The notes: generated from the letters alone by a model not told the origin. A DNA stretch of 64,000 nt from Poritiphilus sp965212595 (GCA_965212595.1 CBDBVE010000007.1:434001-498000); one strand, 5' to 3'. Positions 1-9,084 are shown, numbered from the stretch's first letter. Numbers and translations: made by a program.

Positions 1-159
1 AAACCTCATTACCAAAAAGTTATTAATCTCAGGTTTTTTCAGGAATTAAGTTACGCTGAGATCGCCAACGAACTTGGAGAACCAATTAATAATATAAAGG
101 TAAAGCTCCTAAGAGCCAAAAAACTCCTTGCCGAAATTATTAATGCAAAGGGGAAGTAA
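1..159 (+). CDS. RNA polymerase sigma factor, C-terminal part (region 4), cut by window edge
   Basis: The open frame enters from the left edge and ends at TAA 157-159, leaving 52 codons. The segment RFFQELSYAEIANELGEP followed by NNIKVKLLRAKKLL is a sigma-70 region 4 helix-turn-helix that recognises the -35 element, of the kind seen in short ECF-like sigma factors. The upstream regions 1-3 are outside the window. It lies just upstream of lipA and is separated from it by a hairpin and a promoter, so they are probably separate transcripts. The family is clear; the subfamily cannot be fixed from this part. Confidence 0.85.
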   Translation, partial: KPHYQKVINLRFFQELSYAEIANELGEPINNIKVKLLRAKKLLAEIINAKGK

Positions 160-178
160 GCAATAAGCAAAATTATTC

Positions 179-210
179 CTTGCTGCTTGCAAATTGCAAA
201 GCAAGCTTTT
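179..210 (+). terminator. Probable intrinsic terminator after the sigma factor gene
   Basis: CTTGCT (179-184) pairs with AGCAAG (200-205) and TTGCA (187-191) with TGCAA (195-199), with a 2-nt bulge and a 3-nt loop. A short TTTT follows at 207-210. The U tract is weak, so termination may be partial. Confidence 0.5.
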
Positions 211-352
211 AACTTAAGCCTGGGGTGGGGTTTAGAACCCCAAAAACAGGAATTCACGCTCTTTTTCCCCTTTTTAATTTTTCGTTTCTTTAGATTACCC
301 AATTCGTCAACTCACAATACCAAATCAGCTGGCTTCTCGCTTATTTTGTTCG

Positions 353-360
353 TATATTTG
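353..360 (+). promoter_or_regulatory. Bacteroidota -7 box (TATATTTG) for lipA
   Basis: A perfect TAnnTTTG box ends 14 nt before the ATG of lipA at 375. No confident -33 element was picked out. Confidence 0.6.
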
Positions 361-374
361 TACAAAATATTACT

Positions 375-1250
375 ATGAGCGTTGAAACCGCAGGGCATGT
401 CGTTCCCCCCAAGGGAAAACCAAAATGGTTGAGGGTTAAGCTTCCCACCGGAAAAAAGTACACCCAACTTAGAGGGCTGGTAGACAAATATGATCTTCAC
501 ACCATATGTACCTCGGGTAGCTGTCCAAATATGGGAGAATGCTGGGGTGAGGGCACAGCTACTTTTATGATCTTAGGGAATATTTGTACGCGTTCCTGTG
601 GTTTTTGCGGAGTAAAGACAGGAAGACCGGAAGATGTAGATTGGGCTGAACCCGAAAAGGTAGCGCGCTCTATAAAAATAATGGGGATCAAACATGCCGT
701 AATAACTTCTGTAGACAGGGATGATCTCAAAGATATGGGGTCTATCATTTGGGCCGAAACGGTAAAAGCAATCCGCAGAATGAACCCAAATACTACTTTA
801 GAAACTTTAATTCCCGATTTTCAAGGAATTACAACTCATTTAGATCGTATAATCGCTGTAGCTCCGGAAGTAGTATCTCATAATGTGGAAACGGTAAAGA
901 GGCTTACCCGAGAGGTGCGCATACAAGCCAAGTATGAGCGTAGCCTGGAAGTACTTAGATATCTTAAAAAGCAGGGTGTCAACAGAACAAAGTCTGGAAT
1001 TATGCTAGGGCTCGGAGAGCTCGAAGAAGAGGTAATCGCAACACTATCAGATTTAAGAGAAGCGGGTGTAGACGTGATAACAATTGGGCAATACTTGCAG
1101 CCCTCTAAGAAGCACCTTCCTGTTAAGGAGTTTATTGTACCTGAACAGTTTACCAAATATGCCGAGATTGGCCGTAAAATGGGTTTTAGGCATGTGGAAA
1201 GTGGAGCCCTGGTGAGATCTTCGTACAAAGCACACAAGCATATCCATTGA
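375..1250 (+). CDS. lipA: Lipoyl synthase
   Basis: This radical-SAM enzyme inserts two sulfurs into protein-bound octanoyl groups to make lipoyl cofactors for the 2-oxoacid dehydrogenases and the glycine cleavage system. The 291-aa length is normal for the family. The auxiliary [4Fe-4S] cluster ligands are C45, C50 and C56 (CTSGSCPNMGEC), and the radical-SAM cluster ligands are C71, C75 and C78 (CTRSCGFC). The C-terminal RSSYKA motif carries the Ser (about S282) that ligates the sacrificial cluster. All key residues are present. The gene is transcribed alone, with its own -7 box 14 nt upstream and a separate promoter before the next gene. Confidence 0.97.
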   Translation: MSVETAGHVVPPKGKPKWLRVKLPTGKKYTQLRGLVDKYDLHTICTSGSCPNMGECWGEGTATFMILGNICTRSCGFCGVKTGRPEDVDWAEPEKVARSIKIMGIKHAVITSVDRDDLKDMGSIIWAETVKAIRRMNPNTTLETLIPDFQGITTHLDRIIAVAPEVVSHNVETVKRLTREVRIQAKYERSLEVLRYLKKQGVNRTKSGIMLGLGELEEEVIATLSDLREAGVDVITIGQYLQPSKKHLPVKEFIVPEQFTKYAEIGRKMGFRHVESGALVRSSYKAHKHIH

Positions 1251-1292
1251 TTCCTGCTAAATATTACTAGGTAAAGAACCAGGAAACTACCG

Positions 1293-1300
1293 TACCTTTG
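1293..1300 (+). promoter_or_regulatory. Bacteroidota -7 box (TACCTTTG) for gap
   Basis: A perfect TAnnTTTG box in the short gap after lipA. It ends 7 nt before the ATG at 1308 and 22 nt before the preferred ATG at 1323. With the transcript starting near 1304, both starts remain possible. Confidence 0.6.
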
Positions 1301-1322
1301 CCGCAAAATGTACTTTTTCTCA

Positions 1323-2333
1323 ATGAAGAAAATTAACATTGGCATTAATGGTTTCGGTAGAATTGGACGCACTTTATTCCGTTTGATAGACAATCAGCCT
1401 AATCTGAAGGTTACAGCGATTAATGATGTGGCGGATAGCAGAACCCTGGCCCATTTGTTAAAATATGACAGCATACATGGGGTATACGATAAAGAAACTA
1501 CCTCAACCGAGGATGCGATAGTCGTAGATGGTAATAGCGTGGCATTAAGCAATGCCCTGCATCCAAAAGATATTCATTGGAAAGAACATAAGGTTGATAT
1601 TGTTATAGAAGCTACCGGGAGGTTCAAAAAACGTGAAGAACTCAACTATCATATAGAAAATGGGGCAAAAAAGGTGCTTTTATGCGTACCGCCTTCGGAT
1701 GACTCCATTAAGATGATCGTTTACGGGGTGAATGATGAAACACTCTCTGAAGAAGACCATATTGTTTCTAACGCCTCTTGTACCACTAACAATGCAGCCC
1801 CTATGCTAAAGGTTATGGACGAGCATTTTGGAGTAGAACAGGCCTATATTACAACCGTTCATTCCTATACTACTGATCAGAGCCTTCACGACCAACCACA
1901 TAGAGACCTGAGAAGGGCCAGAGCAGCCTCTCAATCTATAGTCCCAACCACAACGGGCGCAGCAAAGGCTTTGACGAAAATATTTCCCCACTTAGCCCAG
2001 GTTATTGGGGGTTGCGGTATTCGTGTTCCTGTACCAAACGGATCACTTACAGACATTACCCTTAACGTTAGAAAAGAGACTAGCATTCAGGAAATTAATG
2101 ATACCTTTGAGAGAATTTCGCAGAATGAACTAAAAAACATCCTTTTTTATACGAAAGATCCTATAGTTTCTATAGATATAAACAATAGTTGCTATTCCTG
2201 TACGTTTGATTCTCTGATGACCTCAGTTATTGGCAAAATGGTCAAAATCATTGGCTGGTATGACAATGAGACAGGATATTGCAGCAGAATAATAGATGTT
2301 ATCAATTTATTGATCAATAAAAAATTCGTTTGA
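1323..2333 (+). CDS. gap: Type I glyceraldehyde-3-phosphate dehydrogenase
   Basis: This glycolytic and gluconeogenic enzyme interconverts glyceraldehyde 3-phosphate and 1,3-bisphosphoglycerate. It has 336 aa from ATG 1323; an in-frame ATG at 1308 would add MYFFS. I prefer 1323 because it starts directly before the Rossmann strand KINIGINGFGRIG. The catalytic Cys is C153 in NASCTTN. An acidic residue after strand 2 (INDVAD) fits NAD rather than NADP use. The substrate-binding stretch LRRARAASQSIVPTTTGA and the WYDNE motif near the C-terminus are also present. Its stop codon overlaps the start of the next gene. Flavobacteria often have more than one gap gene, so this may be a paralogue with a specialised role. 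Confidence 0.95.
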   Translation: MKKINIGINGFGRIGRTLFRLIDNQPNLKVTAINDVADSRTLAHLLKYDSIHGVYDKETTSTEDAIVVDGNSVALSNALHPKDIHWKEHKVDIVIEATGRFKKREELNYHIENGAKKVLLCVPPSDDSIKMIVYGVNDETLSEEDHIVSNASCTTNNAAPMLKVMDEHFGVEQAYITTVHSYTTDQSLHDQPHRDLRRARAASQSIVPTTTGAAKALTKIFPHLAQVIGGCGIRVPVPNGSLTDITLNVRKETSIQEINDTFERISQNELKNILFYTKDPIVSIDINNSCYSCTFDSLMTSVIGKMVKIIGWYDNETGYCSRIIDVINLLINKKFV

Positions 2334-4549
2334 GATTCTTTAAAGGACATAAGAAAAGCCCCATGCTATTTGTTCTGGCCTTGATCTCGTGGCTACAGAT
2401 TTCATGGTCTCAAGATACCATTCTACAAGAAACTGGTATAGCGTCTTATTTTGACCAAACCAGGGTATTTAAGAACGAGAACAAAATAGATATGGCTCTC
2501 GAAGCACTTGACAAGGCGGCAGAGCTTGCCGAGGCCAACGAGAATGAGAAAGCTCTGGTTGATTGCTATCACAAATTTGCGCTTCTCTATCTTGAACTGG
2601 ACAAAAGAGAAACCACTATTTTCTATTGGGATCGGGCTACGGTACTACTCAATGAACTGGAATACCCTTATGGCCATGCCGTTCATAAATACATTGAAGC
2701 TTTATTGCTCTACAATGGCGGAAACAACTTCCAGGCCATATTTATGCTCAATGAATCTAAGCAACTGACCAATGACAGAAACTTATTGAACAATATTCTC
2801 CTCCTTGAGGCAAATATCTACCTTACCATCGAAAAATTTGACAGCGCCACCACCAATTTCAATTCTTTGGTAGTGAATAGCGATGTCTATGAGAAAGAAT
2901 ATTTGCGAACAAGGGCGCATTTAGGCCTGGCGAGGTTAAACTCGGAAATAGAGAATTTTGAAGCGAGTATTGAAAATGGGAAAAGCGCATTGAGGGTCGC
3001 TACGGAAAATAACTTTGCCAAGGAAATTCTAGGGGCCAATGAGCTTTTAGACAGGATGTATGAAAGAACAGGGCAGTATAGCCTTTCATTGGTACATAGT
3101 CGCAGTCTTTTGAAAATAAAGGACTCTATCTTCACTATTGACAAAATTAAGACCGAAGGCAAGACGGCCGATCGCCTTCAATTTGACATGATGCGTGAGG
3201 TGATTGACAAGCAAGACGAGCAAATTGAAGATCTTAACGAGTCGGCTAATAGGTCTGAGATCACGGCTATCCTGACATCTGCTTTCTTAACCATTATTTC
3301 GCTACTGGCGGTTTCCCTTTACAGAAACAACCAAATAAAGCTTAAAACCAACGACTTGCTACAAACAAAAAACAGAGAGTTGCAGACTGCCAGAGATGCA
3401 GCCGTGCAGGCAATGGAAGCTAAAACTAACTTTTTGTCTACGGTAAGTCATGAATTGCGGACACCACTTTATGCGGTCACCGGACTCACTCATTTATTAC
3501 TTGAAGAAAATCCTGGAGCGCATCAAAAAGAACATTTAAAATCCTTAAAATTTTCTGGCGATTATTTGCTGAACTTTATCAACGACATTCTCCAAATCAA
3601 TAAAATAGATGCCGATAAACTAGAGCCTCTCAGCATTGAGTTCAATCTCAAAAAAATACTTACCGATGTCATTAATTCTTTGCAACAAAGCGCTAAGGAA
3701 AACAATACGGAGATCGTTCTCGACTACGATGAGGACATTCCCGGCCATCTCATGGGCGATCCGCTAAAACTTTCTCAGGTTTTTATGAACCTCGTCGGAA
3801 ATGCCTTGAAATTCACCAAAAAAGGTGAGGTGACCGTTATCGCTAAGCTCATGAAAAAAGTAGATGAGGAAGTCGCACTTTATTTTGAGGTCAGGGATAC
3901 CGGAATAGGTATTTCTAAGGAACAACAACAACACATTTTTGAGAGCTTTGAACAAGGTTCTATTCAAATTAACCGCGAATATGGAGGCACAGGGCTCGGG
4001 CTTACTATTGTTAAAAGTCTTCTGGGTCTCTTTGACAGTACCATTCAATTGCAAAGTGAATCGGGTAAGGGTAGCTCATTTTTCTTTGAGTTAAACCTCA
4101 AGTGCAAGGATAGCGTGGTTGATGACATTCCGTTTGAAATTACTCAGAAAGATTACGACCTCGCTGGCCTTTACTTATTGGTGGTAGAAGACAATAAAAT
4201 CAACCAGGTAATTACCAAAAAAATGTTGAATAAAAAGGATATTCAATGTGATATAGCCAATAACGGTATGGAGGCGGTAGAGCTCGCTGCAAAGAATGAT
4301 TATGACGGCGTTTTAATGGATATCCATATGCCCGGTATCAGTGGTGTTGAGGCAACCATACAAATCAGGGAATTTGATAAAGACACCCCTATTATAGCCC
4401 TTACTGCAATTTCATTGGACGACAGCTTGGAAAATTTCTACGCGGCCGGATGCAACGATGTAGTCACCAAACCTTTTAAACCCGAAGTATTCTACCAAAA
4501 AATTGGAGAAAACATACTAGAGCACAAGCTTAGAAAGTCGGTATCATAG
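2330..4549 (+). CDS. Hybrid sensor histidine kinase/response regulator with TPR-like sensor region
   Basis: A 739-aa signalling protein. A signal peptide (residues 1-27, ending in SWSQ) precedes a helical TPR-like periplasmic region (about 30-300), a membrane helix (about 311-330), a coiled linker, a HisKA domain with phospho-acceptor H374 (VSHELRTPL), an HATPase domain (N box MNLVGNALKF; G boxes DTGIGIS and GGTGLGL), and a C-terminal receiver with acceptor D664 (LMDIHMPG) and signature Lys (TKPF). No DNA-binding domain follows, so output goes through phosphotransfer or an unlinked regulator. The TTG start overlaps the gap stop codon (TTGA), suggesting translational coupling. It also supplies the basic signal-peptide n-region that the internal ATG at 2363 lacks. 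Confidence 0.9.
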   Translation: MRFFKGHKKSPMLFVLALISWLQISWSQDTILQETGIASYFDQTRVFKNENKIDMALEALDKAAELAEANENEKALVDCYHKFALLYLELDKRETTIFYWDRATVLLNELEYPYGHAVHKYIEALLLYNGGNNFQAIFMLNESKQLTNDRNLLNNILLLEANIYLTIEKFDSATTNFNSLVVNSDVYEKEYLRTRAHLGLARLNSEIENFEASIENGKSALRVATENNFAKEILGANELLDRMYERTGQYSLSLVHSRSLLKIKDSIFTIDKIKTEGKTADRLQFDMMREVIDKQDEQIEDLNESANRSEITAILTSAFLTIISLLAVSLYRNNQIKLKTNDLLQTKNRELQTARDAAVQAMEAKTNFLSTVSHELRTPLYAVTGLTHLLLEENPGAHQKEHLKSLKFSGDYLLNFINDILQINKIDADKLEPLSIEFNLKKILTDVINSLQQSAKENNTEIVLDYDEDIPGHLMGDPLKLSQVFMNLVGNALKFTKKGEVTVIAKLMKKVDEEVALYFEVRDTGIGISKEQQQHIFESFEQGSIQINREYGGTGLGLTIVKSLLGLFDSTIQLQSESGKGSSFFFELNLKCKDSVVDDIPFEITQKDYDLAGLYLLVVEDNKINQVITKKMLNKKDIQCDIANNGMEAVELAAKNDYDGVLMDIHMPGISGVEATIQIREFDKDTPIIALTAISLDDSLENFYAAGCNDVVTKPFKPEVFYQKIGENILEHKLRKSVS

Positions 4550-5536
4550 CTGCGCCAGTTGTTTTTCTAATACTTTTTGGCCATCTCCTATAAATTCATG
4601 ACTTACAGAAATATAGTATAGGTTGTTTACTTTTCCCTTTGACCTGGTATAGTCTTTTTCCGTTGTCAACACAAATGGTCTCGAATTAAAGAGATCAATT
4701 TCTCTTTCAGTGAAATAATGATGATCTCTGAACTGCAGATGTTCTAAGGTGATCCCTTCACTCTCTAAAAAGCGTACTAAGGGATTAGGGTTGGCCACGC
4801 CTGTGACTAAAGTAACCTTCTTGTCTTTAAGATCATCCAGGGAAACTCCATTTTTATGGCCTTTCAGGTTTTTGTCGTAAGCAAAATAGCAGAACAATAC
4901 CTTTTGATGTTTTAGCGGCTTAATTTCATTAATGATGTCGGCTTGTTCGCCCTCACTTATGTTAGGAGGGCATTTAGTAACTACAATCAGGTTAGCTCTC
5001 CGCGCTTCCTTTTTAGAGTCTCTAAGGGTTCCTGAAGGCAGGTACCAATCTTTTGTATACCGGTTTTCATAGGCTGTAAGGAGAATGGAAAAATCGGGTT
5101 TTACGCGTCTATGTTGATAAGCATCATCCAAAAGAATGAGATCTGGCCTAACTTTTTCTTCGAGCAAAGCTATGCCCTTACGACGATTTGCCTCTACCGC
5201 AAGTGGGACCTCCGGAAACTTCGAAGCTATTTGCAAAGGTTCATCTCCAATCTGCTCCGCGGTGCTATCCTCCGAGGCCAAAATAAAGCCTTTGGTCTTT
5301 CTGCGGTACCCCCTACTTAAAACAGCGAGCTTCTTCCGGCCTTTCAATATCCTTATCAACAACTCTGTCATGGGGGTTTTTCCAGTTCCACCTACACTCA
5401 GGTTCCCCACACAAACCGTAGGGGTCTTAAAAGATTTTGAACTAAAAATTTTATGGTCGTAGAAAAAGTTTCTAAGGTATACCACCAGGGCATAGATCAG
5501 CGAAAAGGGAAATCCTATTTTTCTGAGCAGTAGCAT
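4544..5536 (-). CDS. lpxK: Tetraacyldisaccharide 4'-kinase
   Basis: LpxK phosphorylates the 4' position of the lipid A precursor disaccharide at the inner membrane, in lipopolysaccharide synthesis. The product has 330 aa from the ATG at 5536, which gives the usual short N-terminal membrane helix (LLLRKIGFPFSLIYALVVYL) and then the P-loop VGNLSVGGTGKTP. A longer open frame reaches 5767 but runs through the promoter region and into the divergent Nif3 gene, so it is rejected. LILLDDAYQHRRV and LTTEKDYTR are typical LpxK motifs. The 3' end overlaps the convergent kinase gene by 6 bp. A near-consensus -7 box (TATATTTT, 5544-5551) lies 7 nt upstream of the ATG. Confidence 0.95.
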   Translation of the reverse strand: MLLLRKIGFPFSLIYALVVYLRNFFYDHKIFSSKSFKTPTVCVGNLSVGGTGKTPMTELLIRILKGRKKLAVLSRGYRRKTKGFILASEDSTAEQIGDEPLQIASKFPEVPLAVEANRRKGIALLEEKVRPDLILLDDAYQHRRVKPDFSILLTAYENRYTKDWYLPSGTLRDSKKEARRANLIVVTKCPPNISEGEQADIINEIKPLKHQKVLFCYFAYDKNLKGHKNGVSLDDLKDKKVTLVTGVANPNPLVRFLESEGITLEHLQFRDHHYFTEREIDLFNSRPFVLTTEKDYTRSKGKVNNLYYISVSHEFIGDGQKVLEKQLAQL

Positions 5537-5557
5537 CGGAGCGAAAATATAATAATT

Positions 5558-5565
5558 TATCTTTG
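5558..5565 (+). promoter_or_regulatory. Bacteroidota -7 box (TATCTTTG) for the Nif3-family gene
   Basis: A perfect TAnnTTTG box in the 49-bp divergent gap between lpxK and the Nif3-family gene, 20 nt before the ATG at 5586. Confidence 0.6.
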
Positions 5566-5585
5566 GTCTGCTTAAAACTTCAAAA

Positions 5586-6680
5586 ATGATTGTAAAAGAA
5601 GTTACAGACCTGCTCGAGGAGCTGGCCCCACTTGAACTCGCTGAAGATTTTGACAATGTAGGTTTGCTGGTTGGTAACGCAAACATGGAGGTATCTGGCA
5701 TACTGGTAAGCCTTGACACTTTAGAAAACGTTGTAGAAGAGGCTATCTCAAAGTCTTGCAATCTCATCGTGAGTTTTCATCCAATCATTTTTAAGGGTCT
5801 TAAAAAACTAACCGGAAGCAATTATGTTGAGCGTGCGGTTATGAAGGCTATAGAGGAGAAAATCGCAATTTACAGTATGCATACTGCCCTGGATAATGCC
5901 CGAGAGGGAGTAAACGCCAAACTTTGCGAAGTTTTAGGTATCCATGGTTCCAAACCCCTTATTCAACAAAAGGGAAGTATAAAAAAGCTGACGACCTATG
6001 TTCCAAAAAAAGAAGCGGACAAACTCAGAAAGGCGCTGTTCAAAGCAGGAGCCGGGACCATAGGGGACTATAAAGACTGTAGTTTTTCTGTAGAAGGTAT
6101 TGGAAGCTATACTCCGGGAGAAAATACCAATCCGGCCATAGGTGAGGTGGGTAAAACACATTACGAAGATGAAATTCAACTAAATGTTACATACACAAAA
6201 GACAAAGAAAAAAGTGTTTTAAAAGCCTTGTTTAGTGCACACCCCTATGAAGAAGTCGCTTATGAAATCTACATGTTAGACAATAAAAATCAACATATTG
6301 GAATGGGTAAGATTGGAGAACTAGAACAGCCTATGAGCGAAGAGGATTTCCTGAAATTGCTTAAGGAGCGTTTAAAGGTTCCTGCAATTAGGCATTCAGC
6401 CCTGCTTAATCGAAACATTAAAAAAGTGGCGGTATTAGGCGGGAGCGGGTCTTTTGCTATAGGAGCAGCTAAGGCCGCAGGGGCTGATATTTTTGTCACT
6501 GCAGACTTAAAATACCATCAATTCTACGAGGCCGAAAAAAAGATTGTACTTGCAGATGTTGGACACTATGAAACTGAGCAGTTTACAAAAAATCTTTTGG
6601 TAGACTATCTTACAAAAAAAATGCCTAATTTTGCAGTCTGTTTATCCGAAAGTAGAACAAATCCTATCAAGTATTTTTAA
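5586..6680 (+). CDS. Nif3-like dinuclear metal center protein (YbgI/YqfO family)
   Basis: A 364-aa member of the Nif3 family, sometimes annotated as a GTP cyclohydrolase 1 type 2 homologue. Its cellular role is not firmly established. Likely metal ligands are H65 in SFHPIIFKG, H99 and D103 in MHTALDNA, and H327 and E329 in VGHYETEQ. The length shows it is the long, YqfO-like form with an inserted CutA/PII-like middle domain (about residues 130-235, including AHPYEEVAYE). It forms a two-gene unit with the coiled-coil gene that starts 2 bp after its stop; this pairing is common in Bacteroidota. Confidence 0.9.
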   Translation: MIVKEVTDLLEELAPLELAEDFDNVGLLVGNANMEVSGILVSLDTLENVVEEAISKSCNLIVSFHPIIFKGLKKLTGSNYVERAVMKAIEEKIAIYSMHTALDNAREGVNAKLCEVLGIHGSKPLIQQKGSIKKLTTYVPKKEADKLRKALFKAGAGTIGDYKDCSFSVEGIGSYTPGENTNPAIGEVGKTHYEDEIQLNVTYTKDKEKSVLKALFSAHPYEEVAYEIYMLDNKNQHIGMGKIGELEQPMSEEDFLKLLKERLKVPAIRHSALLNRNIKKVAVLGGSGSFAIGAAKAAGADIFVTADLKYHQFYEAEKKIVLADVGHYETEQFTKNLLVDYLTKKMPNFAVCLSESRTNPIKYF

Positions 6681-6682
6681 AT

Positions 6683-7462
6683 ATGGCAGCAAAGACAGAA
6701 GTAACGGTCGAGGAAAAACTAAGAGCCTTATACGACTTGCAACTTATAGATTCTAGAGTTGATGAAATTAGAAATGTCCGGGGAGAGCTTCCCCTTGAAG
6801 TAGAAGATCTGGAAGACGAAGTACTTGGTCTTAAAACCAGGATGGACAAATTGAAGACCGATGTGGAGACCGTTAACTATGAGATCAGCGCCAAGAAAAA
6901 TCTTATTGAAGAGGCCAAAGTACTCATAAAGAAGTATGCCGAGCAGCAAAAGAATGTGCGAAATAGCAGGGAGTTTAATTCCTTGGCTAAAGAAGTAGAA
7001 TTCCAGGAGCTGGAAATTCAGTTGGCCGAAAAGAACATCAAAGAGTTTAAGGTGCAGATAGAGCAAAAGAAAGAAATAATGTCGGAGACGAAAGAGCGCC
7101 TGACAGAACGTGAAACACACCTCAAGCACAAAAAAGGAGAACTCGATGCAATTTTGGCAGAGACAGAAAAGGAAGAGAAGGCATTGCTTCAGAAGTCTGA
7201 AAAATTTGAACAGCAAATAGAAGACCGGCTTGTTCAGGCGTACAAACGTATTCGCAATAACGTAAAAAACGGTTTGGCCGTAGTACCTATTGAAAGAGGC
7301 GCTTCAGGCGGTTCGTTTTTCACAATTCCACCGCAGGTGCAGGTTGAGATCGCCTCACGCAAAAAAATCATTACAGACGAACACAGTGGACGTATTCTCG
7401 TAGATCCTGCCTTAGCTGAGGAAGAACAGGAAAAGATGCAAAAGATGTTTGCTAAATTGTAA
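6683..7462 (+). CDS. Coiled-coil protein related to the C4-type zinc ribbon family, zinc ligands lost
   Basis: A 259-aa protein, nearly all charged helical coiled coil up to about residue 200, with a conserved C-terminal segment (VVPIERGASGGSFFTIPPQ, then KKIITDEHSGRILVDP). This matches the zinc-ribbon proteins normally encoded next to Nif3 genes. In that family the segment carries two CxxC pairs. Here the equivalent positions hold Gly, Ser, Phe and Ser, and the whole protein contains no Cys. The fold may be kept without zinc. The start is 2 bp after the Nif3 stop, so the two are co-transcribed, and a strong terminator follows. The function is unknown. Confidence 0.85.
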   Translation: MAAKTEVTVEEKLRALYDLQLIDSRVDEIRNVRGELPLEVEDLEDEVLGLKTRMDKLKTDVETVNYEISAKKNLIEEAKVLIKKYAEQQKNVRNSREFNSLAKEVEFQELEIQLAEKNIKEFKVQIEQKKEIMSETKERLTERETHLKHKKGELDAILAETEKEEKALLQKSEKFEQQIEDRLVQAYKRIRNNVKNGLAVVPIERGASGGSFFTIPPQVQVEIASRKKIITDEHSGRILVDPALAEEEQEKMQKMFAKL

Positions 7463-7484
7463 AAACTTAGCGTTTTAAGATATC

Positions 7485-7518
7485 AAAGCCACTTTGAACA
7501 AAGTGGCTTTTTCATTTT
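7485..7518 (+). terminator. Intrinsic terminator after the Nif3 unit
   Basis: A near-perfect hairpin: AAAGCCACTTTG (7485-7496) pairs with CAAAGTGGCTTT (7499-7510), followed by a T-rich tail. It lies between the plus-strand unit and the end of kmo on the other strand. Confidence 0.85.
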
Positions 7519-7563
7519 TTACAGGTATAGTATAGTTAAGGAAATTAAGTACTCCCAAAAGTA

Positions 7564-8916
7564 TTAGGTATACTTCTCCAGCAGATCTAAAATTTTCTTC
7601 TCTACCTCCTCGCTATCCCAGATCTTTGTTATCTCGGGGAGCTGCATTACTTGTTTCATAATCGCTTCCTGCCTATCTCCTATTTCCAGGGCTTCTGAAT
7701 AAGGCCGATCAGAAAAGGTGACGCGCGAATAAACAGGGATCCACTTGTTGGGGTGCTTTTCAGAAAAACGCTTTTCTATTTTTTTTTGCAACAAAAATTG
7801 AGGATCTGCTGTCTTTCCGCTCATTTCAACAAAATTTCGGTAACTCAACTCCGCAATAGCATCTGCATTTGGCTTGCGCCTCTCCTGGTATTCTTTAAAT
7901 GTGGTCTCCCAATCATCCCCGTGTTTCTCAATAAGCTTGCCCAGCTTGTATATGTCTTCAAATCCGGCGTTCATTCCCTGCCCATAAAAAGGTACCACAG
8001 CATGAGCCGAATCGCCTACTAAGGCAACCTTGTCCCAGTAAGTCCAGGGATAACATTTCATTGTAACCAGTGCACTGGTCGGATTCTTAAAAAAGTCTTC
8101 TGCGAGATTTTCTATTTCATGCCTTACATCCGGAAAATAGGTTTTAAAGAATGATTTCGCTTCCTTTTTGGTACGGATCTTTTCGAACGAAACTTCTCCT
8201 TCAAAGGGTAAAAACAAGGTACAGGTAAAACTCCCATCGAGATTGGGCATGGCAATGAACATGAACTTTCCCCTTGGCCAGATATGGAAAGAATTCTTGT
8301 CTAATTTATGTGTACCATCTTCATTGGCCGGTATTGTCAGTTCTTTATAGCCAACATCAAGAAAGTCTTGAGAGTAATCAAATCGGCTCCGCCTTTGCAT
8401 TTTATGCCGAATTCTGGAAAAGGCCCCGTCACAGCCAAAGACGATATCAAAACTGTATTCTTTCCACTCAGACTTTTCAGATTCGCCTGTAAACAATTTG
8501 GCTTCAGGTAGAAAAATATCCCATACCTTCTCATTAAATCTAAAGTTTACCCCTGCGGCTTCGGCCAAATCAATCATCCTTCTGTTCAAAACGCCTCTTG
8601 AAATAGACCAGATAGCCTCGCCTTCCTTGCCATACTTCTGAAAGTAAATAGGCTTCCCATTGACGTGCATTGCTCTTTTGTCTAATGGGATTGCTATATT
8701 CTTAATCTCTTCTTCTATACCAACTTCCCTTAAAGCATTCCAACCCCTGTTGCTCATGGCCAGATTGATAGACCTTCCAGAGAATTCAATAGTTCTAATA
8801 TCTGGCCTTCTGTCAAATACGGTTATTTCGTGTCCAAACTTTCTTAGATAAAGTGCTAATAACGACCCAACCAGTCCCGAACCTGCTATGGCGATCTTTT
8901 TAGGGAGGTCTGTCAT
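7564..8916 (-). CDS. kmo: Kynurenine 3-monooxygenase
   Basis: This FAD-dependent enzyme hydroxylates L-kynurenine to 3-hydroxykynurenine using NADPH and oxygen, in the tryptophan-to-quinolinate (de novo NAD) route. The 450-aa protein opens with the FAD-binding strand IAIAGSGLVGSLLALYL (GxGxxG at residues 12-17) and the acidic end of strand 2 (FDRRPD). The second FAD motif ALVGDSAHAVVPFYGQGMNA is near residues 295-315. kynU, encoding the next enzyme, lies about 6 kb away on the same strand. The genes for the first and last steps of the route are not in the window. A near-consensus box (TACCTTTA, 8943-8950) lies 26 nt upstream. Confidence 0.93.
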   Translation of the reverse strand: MTDLPKKIAIAGSGLVGSLLALYLRKFGHEITVFDRRPDIRTIEFSGRSINLAMSNRGWNALREVGIEEEIKNIAIPLDKRAMHVNGKPIYFQKYGKEGEAIWSISRGVLNRRMIDLAEAAGVNFRFNEKVWDIFLPEAKLFTGESEKSEWKEYSFDIVFGCDGAFSRIRHKMQRRSRFDYSQDFLDVGYKELTIPANEDGTHKLDKNSFHIWPRGKFMFIAMPNLDGSFTCTLFLPFEGEVSFEKIRTKKEAKSFFKTYFPDVRHEIENLAEDFFKNPTSALVTMKCYPWTYWDKVALVGDSAHAVVPFYGQGMNAGFEDIYKLGKLIEKHGDDWETTFKEYQERRKPNADAIAELSYRNFVEMSGKTADPQFLLQKKIEKRFSEKHPNKWIPVYSRVTFSDRPYSEALEIGDRQEAIMKQVMQLPEITKIWDSEEVEKKILDLLEKYT

Positions 8917-8979
8917 GAAGCGAACTGTGAGTGAATAAGCTTTAAAGGTAAAAAAATAAGTAAGCCCCTTTGTGAGAAT

Positions 8980-9084
8980 TTAATGCTTTTTTAACATGAT
9001 GATAACGACCAAAGGGAGTGCTGTGATCGTATATATTATGAATTTTCCGCTTAGGCGTCCATATATATCCAGAAAGTCCTTCAT
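8980..9084 (-). CDS. Possible 34-aa single-pass membrane peptide
   Basis: A short frame from ATG 9084 to TAA 8980-8982. Its product has a polar start (MKDFLDIYGRLSGK), a hydrophobic stretch of about 17 residues (FIIYTITALPLVVIIML) and a basic end. It sits in the 221-bp gap between kmo and clpP. Its start codon lies at the foot of an 11-bp hairpin arm, which could restrict initiation. No family is recognised and the frame could be chance. Confidence 0.3.
   Translation of the reverse strand: MKDFLDIYGRLSGKFIIYTITALPLVVIIMLKKH

Noticed and set aside
878..1393. Antisense frame of 171 codons over lipA
   Set aside because: It lies fully across an intact lipA with all catalytic Cys; no features of its own.
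5537..5767. N-terminal extension of lpxK (77 codons)
   Set aside because: It covers the divergent promoter region and the start of the Nif3 gene; the normal LpxK start is ATG 5536.
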